The notes under the pieces were generated by a model. That model saw only the letters and a list, made by a program, of their open reading frames with translations, had not been told where the DNA came from and ran no database searches. From JBFELO01 sp041552055 (GTDB lineage: Bacteria > Acidobacteriota > Thermoanaerobaculia > Thermoanaerobaculales > Sulfomarinibacteraceae): 54,081 nucleotides of DNA. The stretch spans positions 1 to 54,081 of the forward strand of contig JBFELO010000014.1 of NCBI GenBank assembly GCA_041552055.1, read 5' to 3'. Both the position numbers and the translations under genes were made by a program. Every line of letters starts with the position of its first letter. The first letter of the stretch is position 1. Shown here one piece after another: positions 7,499 to 17,790 of this stretch.

Positions 7499-9601
7499 AT
7501 GTCCAGCAACCTCTACTTGACCACGACCGGTCCCGCCGCCGGCAAGAGCGCCATCGTGTTGGGTCTGATGTCGCTGCTCGAACGCGAGACTCGCGACGTC
7601 GGCTTTTTCCGACCGATCGGTCGTCACGAGGTGGGCGCCACGACCGCCCTGGATCCCAACGTGGAACTGATCTGCTCGGTGTTCGGCATCGACTGCCAGC
7701 CGGAAGCGATGATCGGGGTGACCGACCGCGAGGCGACCGACCTCATCACGTCGGGCCACTACGAGGAGCTGATCGAGCGCATCCTGACCGCGTACAAGGC
7801 CTACGAAAGGACCAGGGGGTTCGTGCTCGTCGAAGGCACCAACTACCAAGGGCCCACCGTGCCTTTCGAGTTCGACATCAACGCCGACATCGCTCGCAAT
7901 CTCGGTGCGCCCGTGTTGCTCGTCGTCAGCGGGCGCGAGCGCACCGCGGAAGACATCTACGACAACGCGATTCTCAGCAGAGACGCATTCGAGCAGCGGG
8001 GGTGCGATCTGTTGGCGGTGATCGCGAACCGGGTCGATCCGAACTCTCTCGACGAGGTGAAGGATCTGCTTGCCGAGCGCCTCGTCGCGGCAGAAATCCC
8101 TTTCGCGGGGGCAATTCCCGAAGAGCAGATCCTCGCGAAACCGCGCATGGACGAGATCGCCACCGCGCTCGACGCGGAGGTGCTGTACGGCGAGCAGTAC
8201 CTCGACAATCTCGTCTTCGACTTCAAGATCGGCTCGATGCAGCTGCTCAGCCTGCTCGACCGAGTGGAGCCGGGAGCCCTCGTGATCACCGCCGGCGACC
8301 GCGCCGACGTCCTACTCGGGCTGATGGCTGCGCAGATGTCGAATCGGACCCCGAACCTGTCCGGCCTGCTCCTGTCCAGCGGCCTCAAACCGACCGAGAC
8401 GATTGACCGGGTCGTCAAGGGTCTGCGCGGCACGCGGCTGCCCGTGCTCGCCGTACCGACCGGTGCGTTCCAGACTGCGATCAACGTCAGCCGCGTCGCT
8501 TCGACGATCACCCCGAGGTCGTTTCGCAAGATCGAAACGGCACGCATCCTGTTCGAGCAGCACGTGGACACCCACGTCCTGCGATCTGGAATCTCGATGG
8601 TGCGTCCCGCACGGCTGACACCGACCCTGTTCCTGCACGGCTTGATCGAGAGGGCGCGTGCCGACCGCCGCCACATCGTGCTCCCGGAGGGTGGTGAGGA
8701 GCGGATTCTGCGCGCCGTCGACGCACTCCTCCGACGCCGCGTGGCCGAGATCACGATGCTCGGCGATGAGGAGGAGATCCGGGATCGTGCTCAGAAGCTG
8801 AACGTCGATCTCGCCGGTGTCCACGTCGTCAATCCGGGAAGCTCGGACTCCCTGGAGGAGTATGCCGCGTCCTATCACGAGCTGAGGAAGCACAAGGGAG
8901 CCACGCCGGAGACCGCGCTCGACGTCATGCACGATCCCACCTACTTCGGCACCATGATGGTCCACCTCGGGCACGCCGATGGCATGGTGTCGGGTTCGGT
9001 CAATACGACCGCTCATACGGTGCGGCCGGCGTTCGAGTTCATCAAGACCCGGCCGGGCATCGACCTGGTATCGAGCGTGTTCTTCATGTGCCTGTCGGAC
9101 CGGGTGCTGGTCTACGGGGACTGCGCGGTGGTGCCGAATCCCTCCGCCGAGGGGCTGGCTCAGATCGCGGTCGCCAGCGCCGACACTGCGGCGGCATTCG
9201 GCATCGAGCCGCGAGTCGCGATGCTGTCGTACGCGACCGGTGCATCGGGATCCGGCCAGGAAGTCGAGAAGGTGAAGCGCGCAACCGAAATGGCCAGAAA
9301 GCTCCGGCCGGATCTGCCGATCGACGGACCGCTGCAGTACGATGCGGCGGTCGACGCCGGTGTTGCCCGCACCAAGCTCCCGGACAGCTCGGTCGCGGGG
9401 CGTGCCACTGTGTTCATCTTCCCCGACCTCAACACCGGCAACAACACCTACAAGGCGGTCCAGCGGTCGGCCGCCGCGGTGGCTGTCGGACCCGTACTTC
9501 AGGGATTGCGCAAGCCGGTGAACGACCTGAGCCGCGGCTGCACGGTGACCGACATCGTCAACACGGTGGCGATCACGGCGATCCAGGCTCAGTCAACGTA
9601 A
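7499..9601 (+). CDS. pta: Phosphate acetyltransferase (long, three-domain form)
   Basis: The 700-aa product has the E. coli-type architecture. An N-terminal P-loop/BioD-like domain (TTTGPAAGKSAIVLGL) is followed by a DRTGG domain at about 220-330. The catalytic PTA_PTB domain, about 375-695, contains HIVLPEGGEERILRAVDALL and later VSGSVNTTAHTVRPA and VFIFPDLNTGNNTYKA. It interconverts acetyl-CoA and acetyl phosphate in acetate overflow or fermentation. The ATG at 7499 is preceded by AAGGA about ten bases upstream; the extra upstream codons lack family similarity. No ackA is seen in this window. The upstream region is shared with divergent purD. Confidence 0.95.
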   Translation: MSSNLYLTTTGPAAGKSAIVLGLMSLLERETRDVGFFRPIGRHEVGATTALDPNVELICSVFGIDCQPEAMIGVTDREATDLITSGHYEELIERILTAYKAYERTRGFVLVEGTNYQGPTVPFEFDINADIARNLGAPVLLVVSGRERTAEDIYDNAILSRDAFEQRGCDLLAVIANRVDPNSLDEVKDLLAERLVAAEIPFAGAIPEEQILAKPRMDEIATALDAEVLYGEQYLDNLVFDFKIGSMQLLSLLDRVEPGALVITAGDRADVLLGLMAAQMSNRTPNLSGLLLSSGLKPTETIDRVVKGLRGTRLPVLAVPTGAFQTAINVSRVASTITPRSFRKIETARILFEQHVDTHVLRSGISMVRPARLTPTLFLHGLIERARADRRHIVLPEGGEERILRAVDALLRRRVAEITMLGDEEEIRDRAQKLNVDLAGVHVVNPGSSDSLEEYAASYHELRKHKGATPETALDVMHDPTYFGTMMVHLGHADGMVSGSVNTTAHTVRPAFEFIKTRPGIDLVSSVFFMCLSDRVLVYGDCAVVPNPSAEGLAQIAVASADTAAAFGIEPRVAMLSYATGASGSGQEVEKVKRATEMARKLRPDLPIDGPLQYDAAVDAGVARTKLPDSSVAGRATVFIFPDLNTGNNTYKAVQRSAAAVAVGPVLQGLRKPVNDLSRGCTVTDIVNTVAITAIQAQST

Positions 9602-9660
9602 CGCGTTTCATCTCCGCCAAAGGAAGATGCCCAATCGCCTTCGGGGTGGCGACGGCCGAG

Positions 9661-9716
9661 CGACCAGCGACCAGCGACCAGCGACCAGCGACCAGCGACC
9701 AGCGACCAGCGACCAG
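9661..9716. repeat. Tandem heptamer array, (CGACCAG) x 8
   Basis: Eight perfect, contiguous copies of CGACCAG fill 9661-9716 in the 164-bp space between pta and cysK. All copies are identical, which argues for recent slippage expansion. No gene overlaps it; the frames that run through it give the repetitive peptide SDQRPAT and belong to spurious ORFs. Confidence 0.95.
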
Positions 9717-9765
9717 CAAGAATACGTCTCACCCACCTGGCGTTGCACCCTCCGGAGGCCGAGCC

Positions 9766-10701
9766 ATGAAGATCGCATCCGACATCTCCCATCTGATCGG
9801 CAACACCCCGCTGGTGAGGCTGAACCGCATGGCGCACGGCCTGCCGGGCAGAGTGGTCGCCAAACTCGAGTTCTTCAACCCGGCCCACTCGGTCAAGGAC
9901 CGGATCGGGGTGGCAATGATCGAGGCTCTCGAGCGCGACGGCATGCTGACTCCGGGCGTATCGACGATCGTCGAGCCGACTTCGGGCAACACGGGCATCG
10001 CGCTCGCGATGGTGGCCGCCGCCAAGGGGTACCGGTGCGTCCTCGCCATGCCCGACTCAATGTCGGTGGAGCGGCGCAAGGTCCTTCGGCTGCTCGGCGC
10101 CGAGCTCCACCTGACGCCGGCCGCCGAAGGCATGAACGGAGCTGCGGCCAGGGCCGAACAGCTGGTTTCGGAGATCCCCAACTCCCTCATTCCCCAACAG
10201 TTCTCCAACCCCGCGAACCCGGAGATCCACTCGACCACCACCGCCCACGAGCTGTGGCAGGACACGGACGGCGGGATGGACGTGTTCGTCGCGGGCGTCG
10301 GCACCGGCGGCACCCTCACCGGCGTCGGACGGTACTGGAAACATCGCCGGCCCGACGTGCAGATCGTCGCGGTCGAGCCCGCGGACTCGCCGGTGATCTC
10401 CGGTGGCGAGCCAGGCTCGCACAAGATCCAGGGAATCGGCGCCGGCTTCATCCCCGACAACCTCGACACGTCACTGATCGACGAGGCCATGACCGTCACC
10501 AACGAGGACGCGTTCGACACGGCTCGCCGGTTGGCGCGGGAAGAGGGGATTTTGGCCGGGATATCGTCCGGGGCGGCGTGTGCTGCCGCGCTGCATGTCG
10601 CCGCCCGACCCGAGGCGGAGGGCAAACTGGTGGTCTTCATCGCCCCCTCGACCTCTGAGCGGTACATCTCCACCGATCTGTTCGAAGACCTCGAGGGTTA
10701 G
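9766..10701 (+). CDS. cysK: Cysteine synthase A (O-acetylserine sulfhydrylase)
   Basis: The 311-aa protein is a fold-type II PLP enzyme that makes cysteine from O-acetylserine and sulfide. The PLP lysine is in HSVKDRIG (about 42-49). The substrate-binding loop is EPTSGNTGIALA, the PLP phosphate loop is GVGTGGTLTGVGRYWK, and GISSGAACAAAL lies near the C-terminus. Length matches CysK (about 310-320). The ATG has GGAGG seven bases upstream. The stop (TAG) overlaps the stop of the convergent lipid kinase gene by two bases, so the two 3' ends have no room for separate terminators. Confidence 0.94.
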   Translation: MKIASDISHLIGNTPLVRLNRMAHGLPGRVVAKLEFFNPAHSVKDRIGVAMIEALERDGMLTPGVSTIVEPTSGNTGIALAMVAAAKGYRCVLAMPDSMSVERRKVLRLLGAELHLTPAAEGMNGAAARAEQLVSEIPNSLIPQQFSNPANPEIHSTTTAHELWQDTDGGMDVFVAGVGTGGTLTGVGRYWKHRRPDVQIVAVEPADSPVISGGEPGSHKIQGIGAGFIPDNLDTSLIDEAMTVTNEDAFDTARRLAREEGILAGISSGAACAAALHVAARPEAEGKLVVFIAPSTSERYISTDLFEDLEG

Positions 10702-11585
10702 CCCGGCAGCCGCACCGTGACCGTCTCGTCCGCAATCCATGCCTCGACCGGCAAGTGGCCGGCCGCGTCACCGTCTACCTGGTACGGAACGTCCGTACCG
10801 TTCGGCGCCGGCTCGAGGAGCACCCTGCGACCGTTGAATCGCGCCACGTCACGGCGCCTGACATGCCAACCGAGCGGTATCCCGAGAGCAAAGGGGATGG
10901 CCGCCCGACGCCCGACCCCGCGCTGCACGATGACCTCCAGGTAATCCGCGAACGGATCGGCTCCCGGCGTCGCGTGGTGGGGTCCACCGTAACAGCGGGA
11001 ATTCCCCACGATCGCCCACCCCCCCTCGACAGCGTGATCGTCGACTGTGGCCATCAACCGTGGCAACGGCCCACCGCCGAGCAACTCCCGTATCGCCTGC
11101 GCGGCCACCGCGCCTCGTCCTCCCCGCCACTTGAACCGATCGGGCAGGTTGCGGACCACAACCGCGTCCGGGCCGGCGGACAGCATCAGCAGGAATAGGT
11201 CGCCGTGACTGGTCCGGCCGATGCGCATCGGTCGATCGTGACCGCCCAACAGCGCCTCGAGCCCACGCGACGCCGGCCGCGGCATGCCCAGCTCATAGGC
11301 CAACACCGAGGTCGTTCCTCCCGGCAGCACCCCCAGAGCGGTGGCACTCCCGACCAGGCCGCGCGCCACCTCGTTGTAGGTGCCGTCACCGCCGTACGCC
11401 AGTACGAGGGGGAAACCGGCCTCGGCGGCATCGCGCCCCAACTCCTCGCCGTGGCCCCGCTCCTCGGTTGGCATCCATCGCAGATCGACTCCACCCGCAC
11501 GGGCCACGGCATCGAGGGCGGAACGGTGCCTCATCAGCCGTCCCCCGCCCGCGGTCGGGTTGACGACGATCGGGATCGGCTTCAA
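10698..11585 (-). CDS. Diacylglycerol/lipid kinase family protein
   Basis: The 295-aa product belongs to the DAGK catalytic-domain superfamily (YegS/DgkB/BmrU-like). It begins with NPTAGGGR (residues 9-16), has the nucleotide-binding signature AYGGDGTYNEV (about 63-73) and LGVLPGGTTSVLA (about 83-95), where the usual GTGNDFA is modified. Such enzymes phosphorylate diacylglycerol, sphingoid bases or related lipids; the substrate cannot be assigned here. The start is TTG at 11585, inside a TTGA overlap with the ruvB stop, which indicates coupling to ruvB. Its 3' end overlaps cysK convergently. Confidence 0.85.
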   Translation of the reverse strand: MKPIPIVVNPTAGGGRLMRHRSALDAVARAGGVDLRWMPTEERGHGEELGRDAAEAGFPLVLAYGGDGTYNEVARGLVGSATALGVLPGGTTSVLAYELGMPRPASRGLEALLGGHDRPMRIGRTSHGDLFLLMLSAGPDAVVVRNLPDRFKWRGGRGAVAAQAIRELLGGGPLPRLMATVDDHAVEGGWAIVGNSRCYGGPHHATPGADPFADYLEVIVQRGVGRRAAIPFALGIPLGWHVRRRDVARFNGRRVLLEPAPNGTDVPYQVDGDAAGHLPVEAWIADETVTVRLPG

Positions 11586-12610
11586 TCCGAACCCTCGAAC
11601 AGCGGTCCCGCCGGGCCGTCGGGCTCCAGACCGAGATGCCGGTAGGCCCGGTGGGTCACCGCCCGGCCGCGTGGTGTCCGCCGCAGCATGCCGATCTGCA
11701 GCAGGTACGGCTCGTTGATCTCCTCGAGAGTGCCGCGGTCCTCGCCGAGCGACGCCGCGAGTGGTTTCAGCCCGACCGGCCCACCTCCGTACACGTCGAT
11801 GATGGTGGTCAGGATCCGCCGATCGAGGTTATCGAGGCCGTAGCCATCGACCTCCATCTGCTCGAGCCCGAAGCGCGTCGCCTCCAGGGTCACCGAGACC
11901 GATTTCAGGTGATGGGCGAAGTCACGTACCCGCCTCAGCAGACGGTTGGCGATGCGCGGCGTCCCCCGGGCGCGCCGGGCGACCTCATCGCGTGCCTCCG
12001 GAGCCACCTCGATCTCCAGAATCCGCGCCGAACGGGCGACGATCGTGGCGAGATCCTCCGCCGGGTAGAACTCCAGCCGGTGGACGATTCCGAAACGGTC
12101 GCGCAGGGGCGCGGTGATGAGCCCGGTCCTCGTGGTCGCGCCGACCAGCGTGAACCGGGGCAGAGTCAGCCGGACGCTGCGCGCCGCCGGTCCCTGGCCG
12201 ATGACGAGATCCAGCTCGAAGTCCTCCATCGCCGGATACAGGATCTCCTCGACCGCCGGCGGCAGCCGATGGATCTCGTCGATGAACAGCACGTCGCCGA
12301 CCGCCAGATTGGTGAGAATCGCCGCGAGATCCCCGGGGCGCTCCAGTACCGGCCCCGCGGTGACGTGGATCTCCGACCCCATCTCGACCGCAACGATGTG
12401 CGCGAGGGTGGTCTTGCCGAGCCCCGGGGGTCCGAAGAGCAGCACGTGATCGAGCGCCTCGCCGCGATCCCGCGCCGCCCCGATGAACACCGACAGGTTG
12501 GTCTTCAGCCGCGCCTGGCCGACGAACTCCTCCAGCCGCCTCGGGCGGAGCGACTCCTCGAAGTGGCGCTCCTCCGGCCGAACTCCCGCCGCGAGAACCT
12601 CGTCAGTCAC
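11582..12610 (-). CDS. ruvB: Holliday junction branch migration ATPase RuvB
   Basis: The 342-aa AAA+ ATPase matches RuvB throughout. RPRRLEEFVGQ opens the protein, Walker A is LFGPPGLGKTTLA (about 59-71), and Walker B is DVLFIDEIHRLP. ATTRTGLITAPLRDRFGI is the sensor and arginine-finger segment, and the C-terminal winged helix includes GLDNLDRRIL. With RuvA it drives branch migration of Holliday junctions in recombination repair. The start is GTG at 12610, nine bases after ruvA. ruvC is not in the window, although ppiD occupies the upstream position in the operon. Confidence 0.96.
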   Translation of the reverse strand: MTDEVLAAGVRPEERHFEESLRPRRLEEFVGQARLKTNLSVFIGAARDRGEALDHVLLFGPPGLGKTTLAHIVAVEMGSEIHVTAGPVLERPGDLAAILTNLAVGDVLFIDEIHRLPPAVEEILYPAMEDFELDLVIGQGPAARSVRLTLPRFTLVGATTRTGLITAPLRDRFGIVHRLEFYPAEDLATIVARSARILEIEVAPEARDEVARRARGTPRIANRLLRRVRDFAHHLKSVSVTLEATRFGLEQMEVDGYGLDNLDRRILTTIIDVYGGGPVGLKPLAASLGEDRGTLEEINEPYLLQIGMLRRTPRGRAVTHRAYRHLGLEPDGPAGPLFEGSD

Positions 12611-12619
12611 GGAGGAACT

Positions 12620-13186
12620 TTACCGCGTCAGCTGCTGCAGAGCCAACCGCAGCAGCTCCCCGAGGTCAGAACCGGAGCCCTCAGTCAGAACCCGATCGAC
12701 CGCACGCCTGGCGTCCCGCTGCGAGTAGCCGAGGTTGACCAACGCCGAGATCGCATCGCCGCGGCCGTCGGGCGTGACGCCCGCGACGTCATCGAGCCGC
12801 CCGGTGAGCTCGAGCACGATGCGCCGCGCGGTCTTCTGCCCGACCCCGGGCGTTTTCTGCAGGCGGTCCGTGTCGCCCGACTGAACCGCGTCGGCCAGCT
12901 CGGCCGGTGTCACCGCCGACAGCACCGCCAGCGCCGTCCTCGGTCCCACGCCCGCGATCCCGATCAGGCGATCGAACGCCTCGAGCTCGGCGCGATCCGG
13001 AAAGCCGTACAGCTCGATGGTGTCGTCGCGGACCCGCGTGTGGACCCAAAGCTCCGCCCGGTCGCGTCCGCTCAGCTGCTGGAACGCACGGAGGGTGATC
13101 GACACCAGGTAGCCCACGCCGCCTGTCGAGACGATCACCGTGCCGGGGTCGACCAGCTGCAGACCACCTTCGAGGCGACCGATCAT
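12620..13186 (-). CDS. ruvA: Holliday junction DNA helicase subunit RuvA
   Basis: The 188-aa protein has the three RuvA domains. The OB fold starts MIGRLEGG and includes GVGYLVSI. Tandem helix-hairpin-helix motifs are GIAGVGPRTALAVLS and TPGVGQKTARRIVLEL. The C-terminal UBA-like domain, NLGYSQRDARRAVDRV, contacts RuvB. It forms the tetrameric platform that recognises four-way junctions. The ATG at 13186 is chosen because every RuvA begins MIGxLxG; longer in-frame ORF sequence upstream lies inside ppiD. It sits 14 bp after ppiD and 9 bp before ruvB, in one operon. Confidence 0.96.
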   Translation of the reverse strand: MIGRLEGGLQLVDPGTVIVSTGGVGYLVSITLRAFQQLSGRDRAELWVHTRVRDDTIELYGFPDRAELEAFDRLIGIAGVGPRTALAVLSAVTPAELADAVQSGDTDRLQKTPGVGQKTARRIVLELTGRLDDVAGVTPDGRGDAISALVNLGYSQRDARRAVDRVLTEGSGSDLGELLRLALQQLTR

Positions 13187-13200
13187 CGAATGGCCCCGGG

Positions 13201-15153
13201 CTAGGAGGCCGGCGCGTACCGACCCATGAGCTCGTCGTTGACCGTGACCACGGTATCGCGCCGGCGTTCCTCCAGAATCGACTGCAGCAGACTCTGGGCA
13301 CGCTGGACCTGCAGCCGGTTGCGGATGTCGTCCCGCTGCTGCTCCAAGTCGGCCGCATCCATGGCCTGTACGCGCTCGACCTTGGCCACCGCGACACCTC
13401 GGCTGCCCAGCTGCACCGGGCCAATCACCGATCCATCGCCGGCCACGAACACCAGATCGTCCAACGCCAGGGACCCGCCCATCCCGCCGATCGCCGCTCC
13501 CCGACTGTGCTCCCGAACTTCGGAGGACGTGCCCCCGTACTCCTCGACCAGGGCGTCCGTGGCCTCTCCCGCACGCCATCTTTCGGCAAGTTCGGCGGCG
13601 GCGGACATCGTGAGTTCCAGAGCCTTCTCGCGCCGGAGCTCCTGTTCCACCTCGGCCCGCACTTCCTCGAGTCCGGGCACGCCGGAGGGCCTGATCTGGC
13701 TCAGCTGCCACACCATCCAGCCACGCGGGATGGCCCGCGGCTCGCCGAGATCACCTATATCCGCCGCAAACGCTTCGACAGCCAACTCCGAACCGCCCCC
13801 GGTCCCGGGGACGGTGTCTTCCGCACCGAACGGCGGCGAGAGGTTGAGCACGACTGCCTCGTCCTCGTCGGCGATCTTCTGCCAATCCTCCTCGGTTTGC
13901 GGCCGCTCCGACTCCAGGCGCCGGGCGAGCTCGCGCGCCCGTAGCTCGGCCTCCGCGGCGGCTCGCCCCTCGAGGTAGCGGAATCGCACCTGTTCCCGAA
14001 CCTCGTCGAACGGCTGTTGACGCTCCGGCTTGAACCCCTCCACGCGGATGATGTGATAGCCGAACTGGCTCTCCACCGGACCAAGAATGTCGCCGGGCTT
14101 CCCGCCCCAGACCGCGTCCTCGAACTCCTTCACCATCTGACCTCGCCCGAACCACCCGAGGTCGCCGCCGTTGTCCTTGGAGCCGGGATCTGCGGAGTGC
14201 TTGGCGGCCAGTTCGCCGAAGTCGGCTCCCGTCTCGGCGATCTTGAGGACGCCCTCGGCTCGTGTCCGCGCCTCCACGCGCTCACCTTCCGGGGCACCCG
14301 GTGCCGTGCGTATCAGGATGTGTCGCGCGTGCGCCTGCTCGCCTTCCAGGAACTCGTCGATGTGCTCCTGATAGTAGGCCTCCAGCTCGGCATCGGTAGC
14401 CGGCAGCAGGCGGCGGAGCTTCGAGTTCTCGACTACCAGATACCGGACGATCCGCTGCTCTTCGCGACGGTACTCCTCGGCGTGAGCCTCGTAGTGCGCG
14501 GTCACGTCCTCCTCCCCGATCACCACATCAGCCAGACGCGGCTCGTAGCGCAGCTGGATGACGTCGAAGTCCGCCTTCTCTGATTGCCTGCGATAGGCCT
14601 CCTCCACCTCGACATCGTCGACGTACGCGTTGGCGATCATCATGGCGTCCAGCTTGCCGACCAGCAGGTCCTGCGCGTATCGCGTCTCGAACTCCTGTGG
14701 CGACATGCGGAAGTAGGAGCGGATCGCACGCTGGTACCGGTCCGAACCGACGAAGTTGCCGCCCTGGTCTTGAAACAGAGGATCGGACAGAATCCGCTCG
14801 CGCAACTCCTCGTCCGACACCACCAGCCCGACGCGTCGTGCCTCGGCCAATCGGAGCTCGCGGTCGATGAAGTACGCCACGGTCTGCCCGGGCAGGTCGA
14901 CCTGGTCGCGGAGCTCGTTCCAGCGGTCGCCGTACAGTTGTTCGAATCGCTGATTCATCAACCGCATCTCGATGAGGAACTCCTGCTCGGTGACCACCCG
15001 ATCGCCGATCCGCACGGCCGGCTCACCGCTGGCACCGGGCCCGGACCGGCCCGCGCCCCAGTCGACGAAAACCAGCAGGACGAAGACGGCGACCACGCCC
15101 CACAGGACGAACTTCAGGTGCCGTAGATTGTCACGTAGCCATTTGAGCGCCAT
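13201..15153 (-). CDS. ppiD: Membrane-anchored PpiC-type peptidyl-prolyl isomerase / SurA-PpiD-like foldase
   Basis: The 650-aa protein has the PpiD layout: a short cytoplasmic start, one membrane helix (FVLWGVVAVFVLLVFVDW, about 14-31), a large SurA-N-like helical region, and a rotamase domain. The rotamase runs from ARHILIRTAPGA to FGYHIIRVEGFKPE (about 280-390) and has the usual ADPGSKDNGGDLGWFGRGQM. A degenerate second parvulin-like segment follows at about 440-560. PpiD is a periplasmic chaperone that helps proteins leaving the Sec translocon. A promoter is readable upstream (TTGCGC-17-TACACT). It heads the ruvA-ruvB-lipid kinase operon, an association I cannot explain functionally. Confidence 0.9.
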   Translation of the reverse strand: MALKWLRDNLRHLKFVLWGVVAVFVLLVFVDWGAGRSGPGASGEPAVRIGDRVVTEQEFLIEMRLMNQRFEQLYGDRWNELRDQVDLPGQTVAYFIDRELRLAEARRVGLVVSDEELRERILSDPLFQDQGGNFVGSDRYQRAIRSYFRMSPQEFETRYAQDLLVGKLDAMMIANAYVDDVEVEEAYRRQSEKADFDVIQLRYEPRLADVVIGEEDVTAHYEAHAEEYRREEQRIVRYLVVENSKLRRLLPATDAELEAYYQEHIDEFLEGEQAHARHILIRTAPGAPEGERVEARTRAEGVLKIAETGADFGELAAKHSADPGSKDNGGDLGWFGRGQMVKEFEDAVWGGKPGDILGPVESQFGYHIIRVEGFKPERQQPFDEVREQVRFRYLEGRAAAEAELRARELARRLESERPQTEEDWQKIADEDEAVVLNLSPPFGAEDTVPGTGGGSELAVEAFAADIGDLGEPRAIPRGWMVWQLSQIRPSGVPGLEEVRAEVEQELRREKALELTMSAAAELAERWRAGEATDALVEEYGGTSSEVREHSRGAAIGGMGGSLALDDLVFVAGDGSVIGPVQLGSRGVAVAKVERVQAMDAADLEQQRDDIRNRLQVQRAQSLLQSILEERRRDTVVTVNDELMGRYAPAS

Positions 15154-15186
15154 GTTTGCCCCCCAGGTCGCACCTCGGAGTTGCGA

Positions 15187-15215
15187 AGTGTAGCGAACAG
15201 ACTCTGCTGGCGCAA
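15187..15215 (-). promoter_or_regulatory. Promoter of ppiD-ruvAB operon
   Basis: On the minus strand TTGCGC (15215-15210), a 17-bp spacer and TACACT (15192-15187) stand 33 bp before the ppiD ATG. Spacing is ideal; the -35 matches consensus in four positions. Confidence 0.55.
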
Positions 15216-15228
15216 GTTGCGTGGCATC

Positions 15229-15258
15229 TTGCCGCAACGTCCTGGTGCATGGTAGGTT
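15229..15258 (+). promoter_or_regulatory. Candidate promoter of the fecR-like - mre operon
   Basis: TTGCCG (15229-15234), 18 bp, then TAGGTT (15253-15258), 22 bp before the GTG at 15281. The same TAGGTT -10 is found upstream of the ATP synthase operon. Divergent from the ppiD promoter in a 127-bp shared space. Confidence 0.5.
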
Positions 15259-15280
15259 GAAGTTTGGAGGACGAGGAGCG

Positions 15281-16704
15281 GTGGCACGGGGCATTACGGT
15301 CGACTGGTTCCTGGTGCGGGTCAACACGGTGAGGCGGCTGCTCGCCGTGCTCGCGGTCGTGATCGTGGCCGCGGTGGTCGGGTTCCTCGCCTACAACCAC
15401 TTCAATCCGGCGCCCGACGTCCGTGCCAGGCGTGCCATACACCAGGCCGAAGACACCCGCGAACAGGTACTTGCCACCGAGGAGGCCGCAGCCTGGCAGG
15501 CGGAAATCGAGACGAATAATCAGGTTCTGGAGCAGGCCAAGACCGCCTACGGGGAGGAACGCTGGGGCGAGGCCCAGACCCTGGCCGAGGGCGTCACCAC
15601 GCGCTTCGCCACCCTCTTGAGCCGCGCGCGCGGCGACACCGAAGGGGTCGGCCATTTTTTTTCGATCGAGGGGCGGATCCAGCTCCAGCGGGCGGGCAAG
15701 GCCGAGTGGAAACCCGCCCATGTCCGCATGCCGGTCTTCAACGGAGACTTCGTCAAGACCAGCCGCGACGGCGTGGCCGAGATCCTGTTCGTGGACGGAA
15801 GCCTGTACCACGTCGGTCCCAACTCGCTGCTCGAGATCCACCACCAACTCACGGCCGAGAAACCGCCCGGCACCGTGCGCATGGTGGTCGGCCGAATCAA
15901 CGTGTACACGGCGGATTCGCCATCCACGGTGACCACCGATGTCGCCGAGGCCGAGATCCGAAGCCGCAGCAACGTCGCGGTGGATGTCGACGAGGAGGAG
16001 CGCGCGACCAAGGTGGCGGCGTTCGAGGGCAGCGCGAAGGTCCGCAATCTCAGCGGCGACGAGATGGTCGTCCAGGACCGCGAGGTGGTGGTTGCGACCC
16101 CCGATGGGACGTTTTCGGAGAAGCGGAAGATACCGCAGCCACCGCTCCCGATCGACCCCCACAACAACGCCGGCTTCGAGCTTGCCGGGGACCGTATCAT
16201 TCGCCTCAGCTGGCAGCGGCCATCGCCGAGCAACGCCGTCCACCTCCAGGTGAGCCGATCTCAGCGGTTTCTGGAGGATCAACGCGACGTGGACGCACCC
16301 GATCTGAGGAAAGACACCGCGCGTCTCCGGGCGATTGCGCCCGGCACCTACTTCTGGCGCGTGGCAACCCTCGACGACCAGGTGATGTCGGAGTGGAGCG
16401 CTGTCCGCCGCTTCCGCATCTTCTCCACCGATCGCGAGTCGCTGCTCCAGGACGAGACCCCGCCGCCGCTCGACGTCACGCCGGCGCAGCAGATGGGACA
16501 TCTGTTCATCGTGCGGGGCCAGACCGAGCCGGGCGCCACCATCACCATCAATGGTGAGTTCGTGGAAGTGGATGGTGAGGGCCGCTTCTCCAAGACAGTG
16601 GAACTCGGGACCCTGGGCTGGAACAGGCTCGTGGTCGCCGCGGTGGATCCCTCCGGCAATCGAACCGAACGAACAGAGCGCGTGTACGTGGAGGGAGTCT
16701 ATTG

Positions 16705-16705
<1 letters not shown>
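15281..16705 (+). CDS. FecR-domain membrane protein at the head of the mre operon
   Basis: The 474-aa protein has one N-terminal membrane helix (LLAVLAVVIVAAVVGFLAY, about 20-38) and a helical region with repeated Gln/Glu (about 45-110). A FecR domain follows (FNGDFVKTSRDGVAEILFVDG, then VGPNSLLEI, about 155-280). Next come one or two fibronectin/Ig-like beta domains and a final Big-like domain (GQTEPGATITINGEFV). The topology suggests a periplasmic beta-rich protein anchored in the inner membrane. The GTG at 15281 follows GAGGAGCG; an ORF start at 15221 has no ribosome site. Its TGA overlaps the mreB ATG by one base (TGATG), so it is tied to cell-shape genes. A run of eight T lies in its coding sequence at 15655-15662. 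Confidence 0.85.
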
Positions 16706-17730
<1,025 letters not shown>

Positions 17731-17735
17731 CGGCC

Positions 17736-17790
17736 CCGTGTCCGCCTCCGTGCCCGCCCCCGTGCCGATGACATTCGCTCGGGCACGGCC
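17736..17790. repeat. Hexamer-phased inverted repeat, locus A (mreB-mreC)
   Basis: From 17736 the sequence runs in six-base units CCGTGT, CCGCCT, CCGTGC, CCGCCC, CCGTGC. CCGTGCC at the end of this arm can pair with GGCACGG at about 17782-17788 across a short loop. It is inside the mre operon. See loci at 20976, 34636, 38301 and 40117. Confidence 0.6.

Noticed and set aside
9661..9716. CRISPR array
   Set aside because: The repeats are seven bases long and directly abutting, with no spacers; there are no cas genes.
11636..13204. A 522-aa open frame antisense to ruvB and ruvA
   Set aside because: It is the complement of two unmistakable genes. Long antisense frames are expected in such GC-rich DNA.
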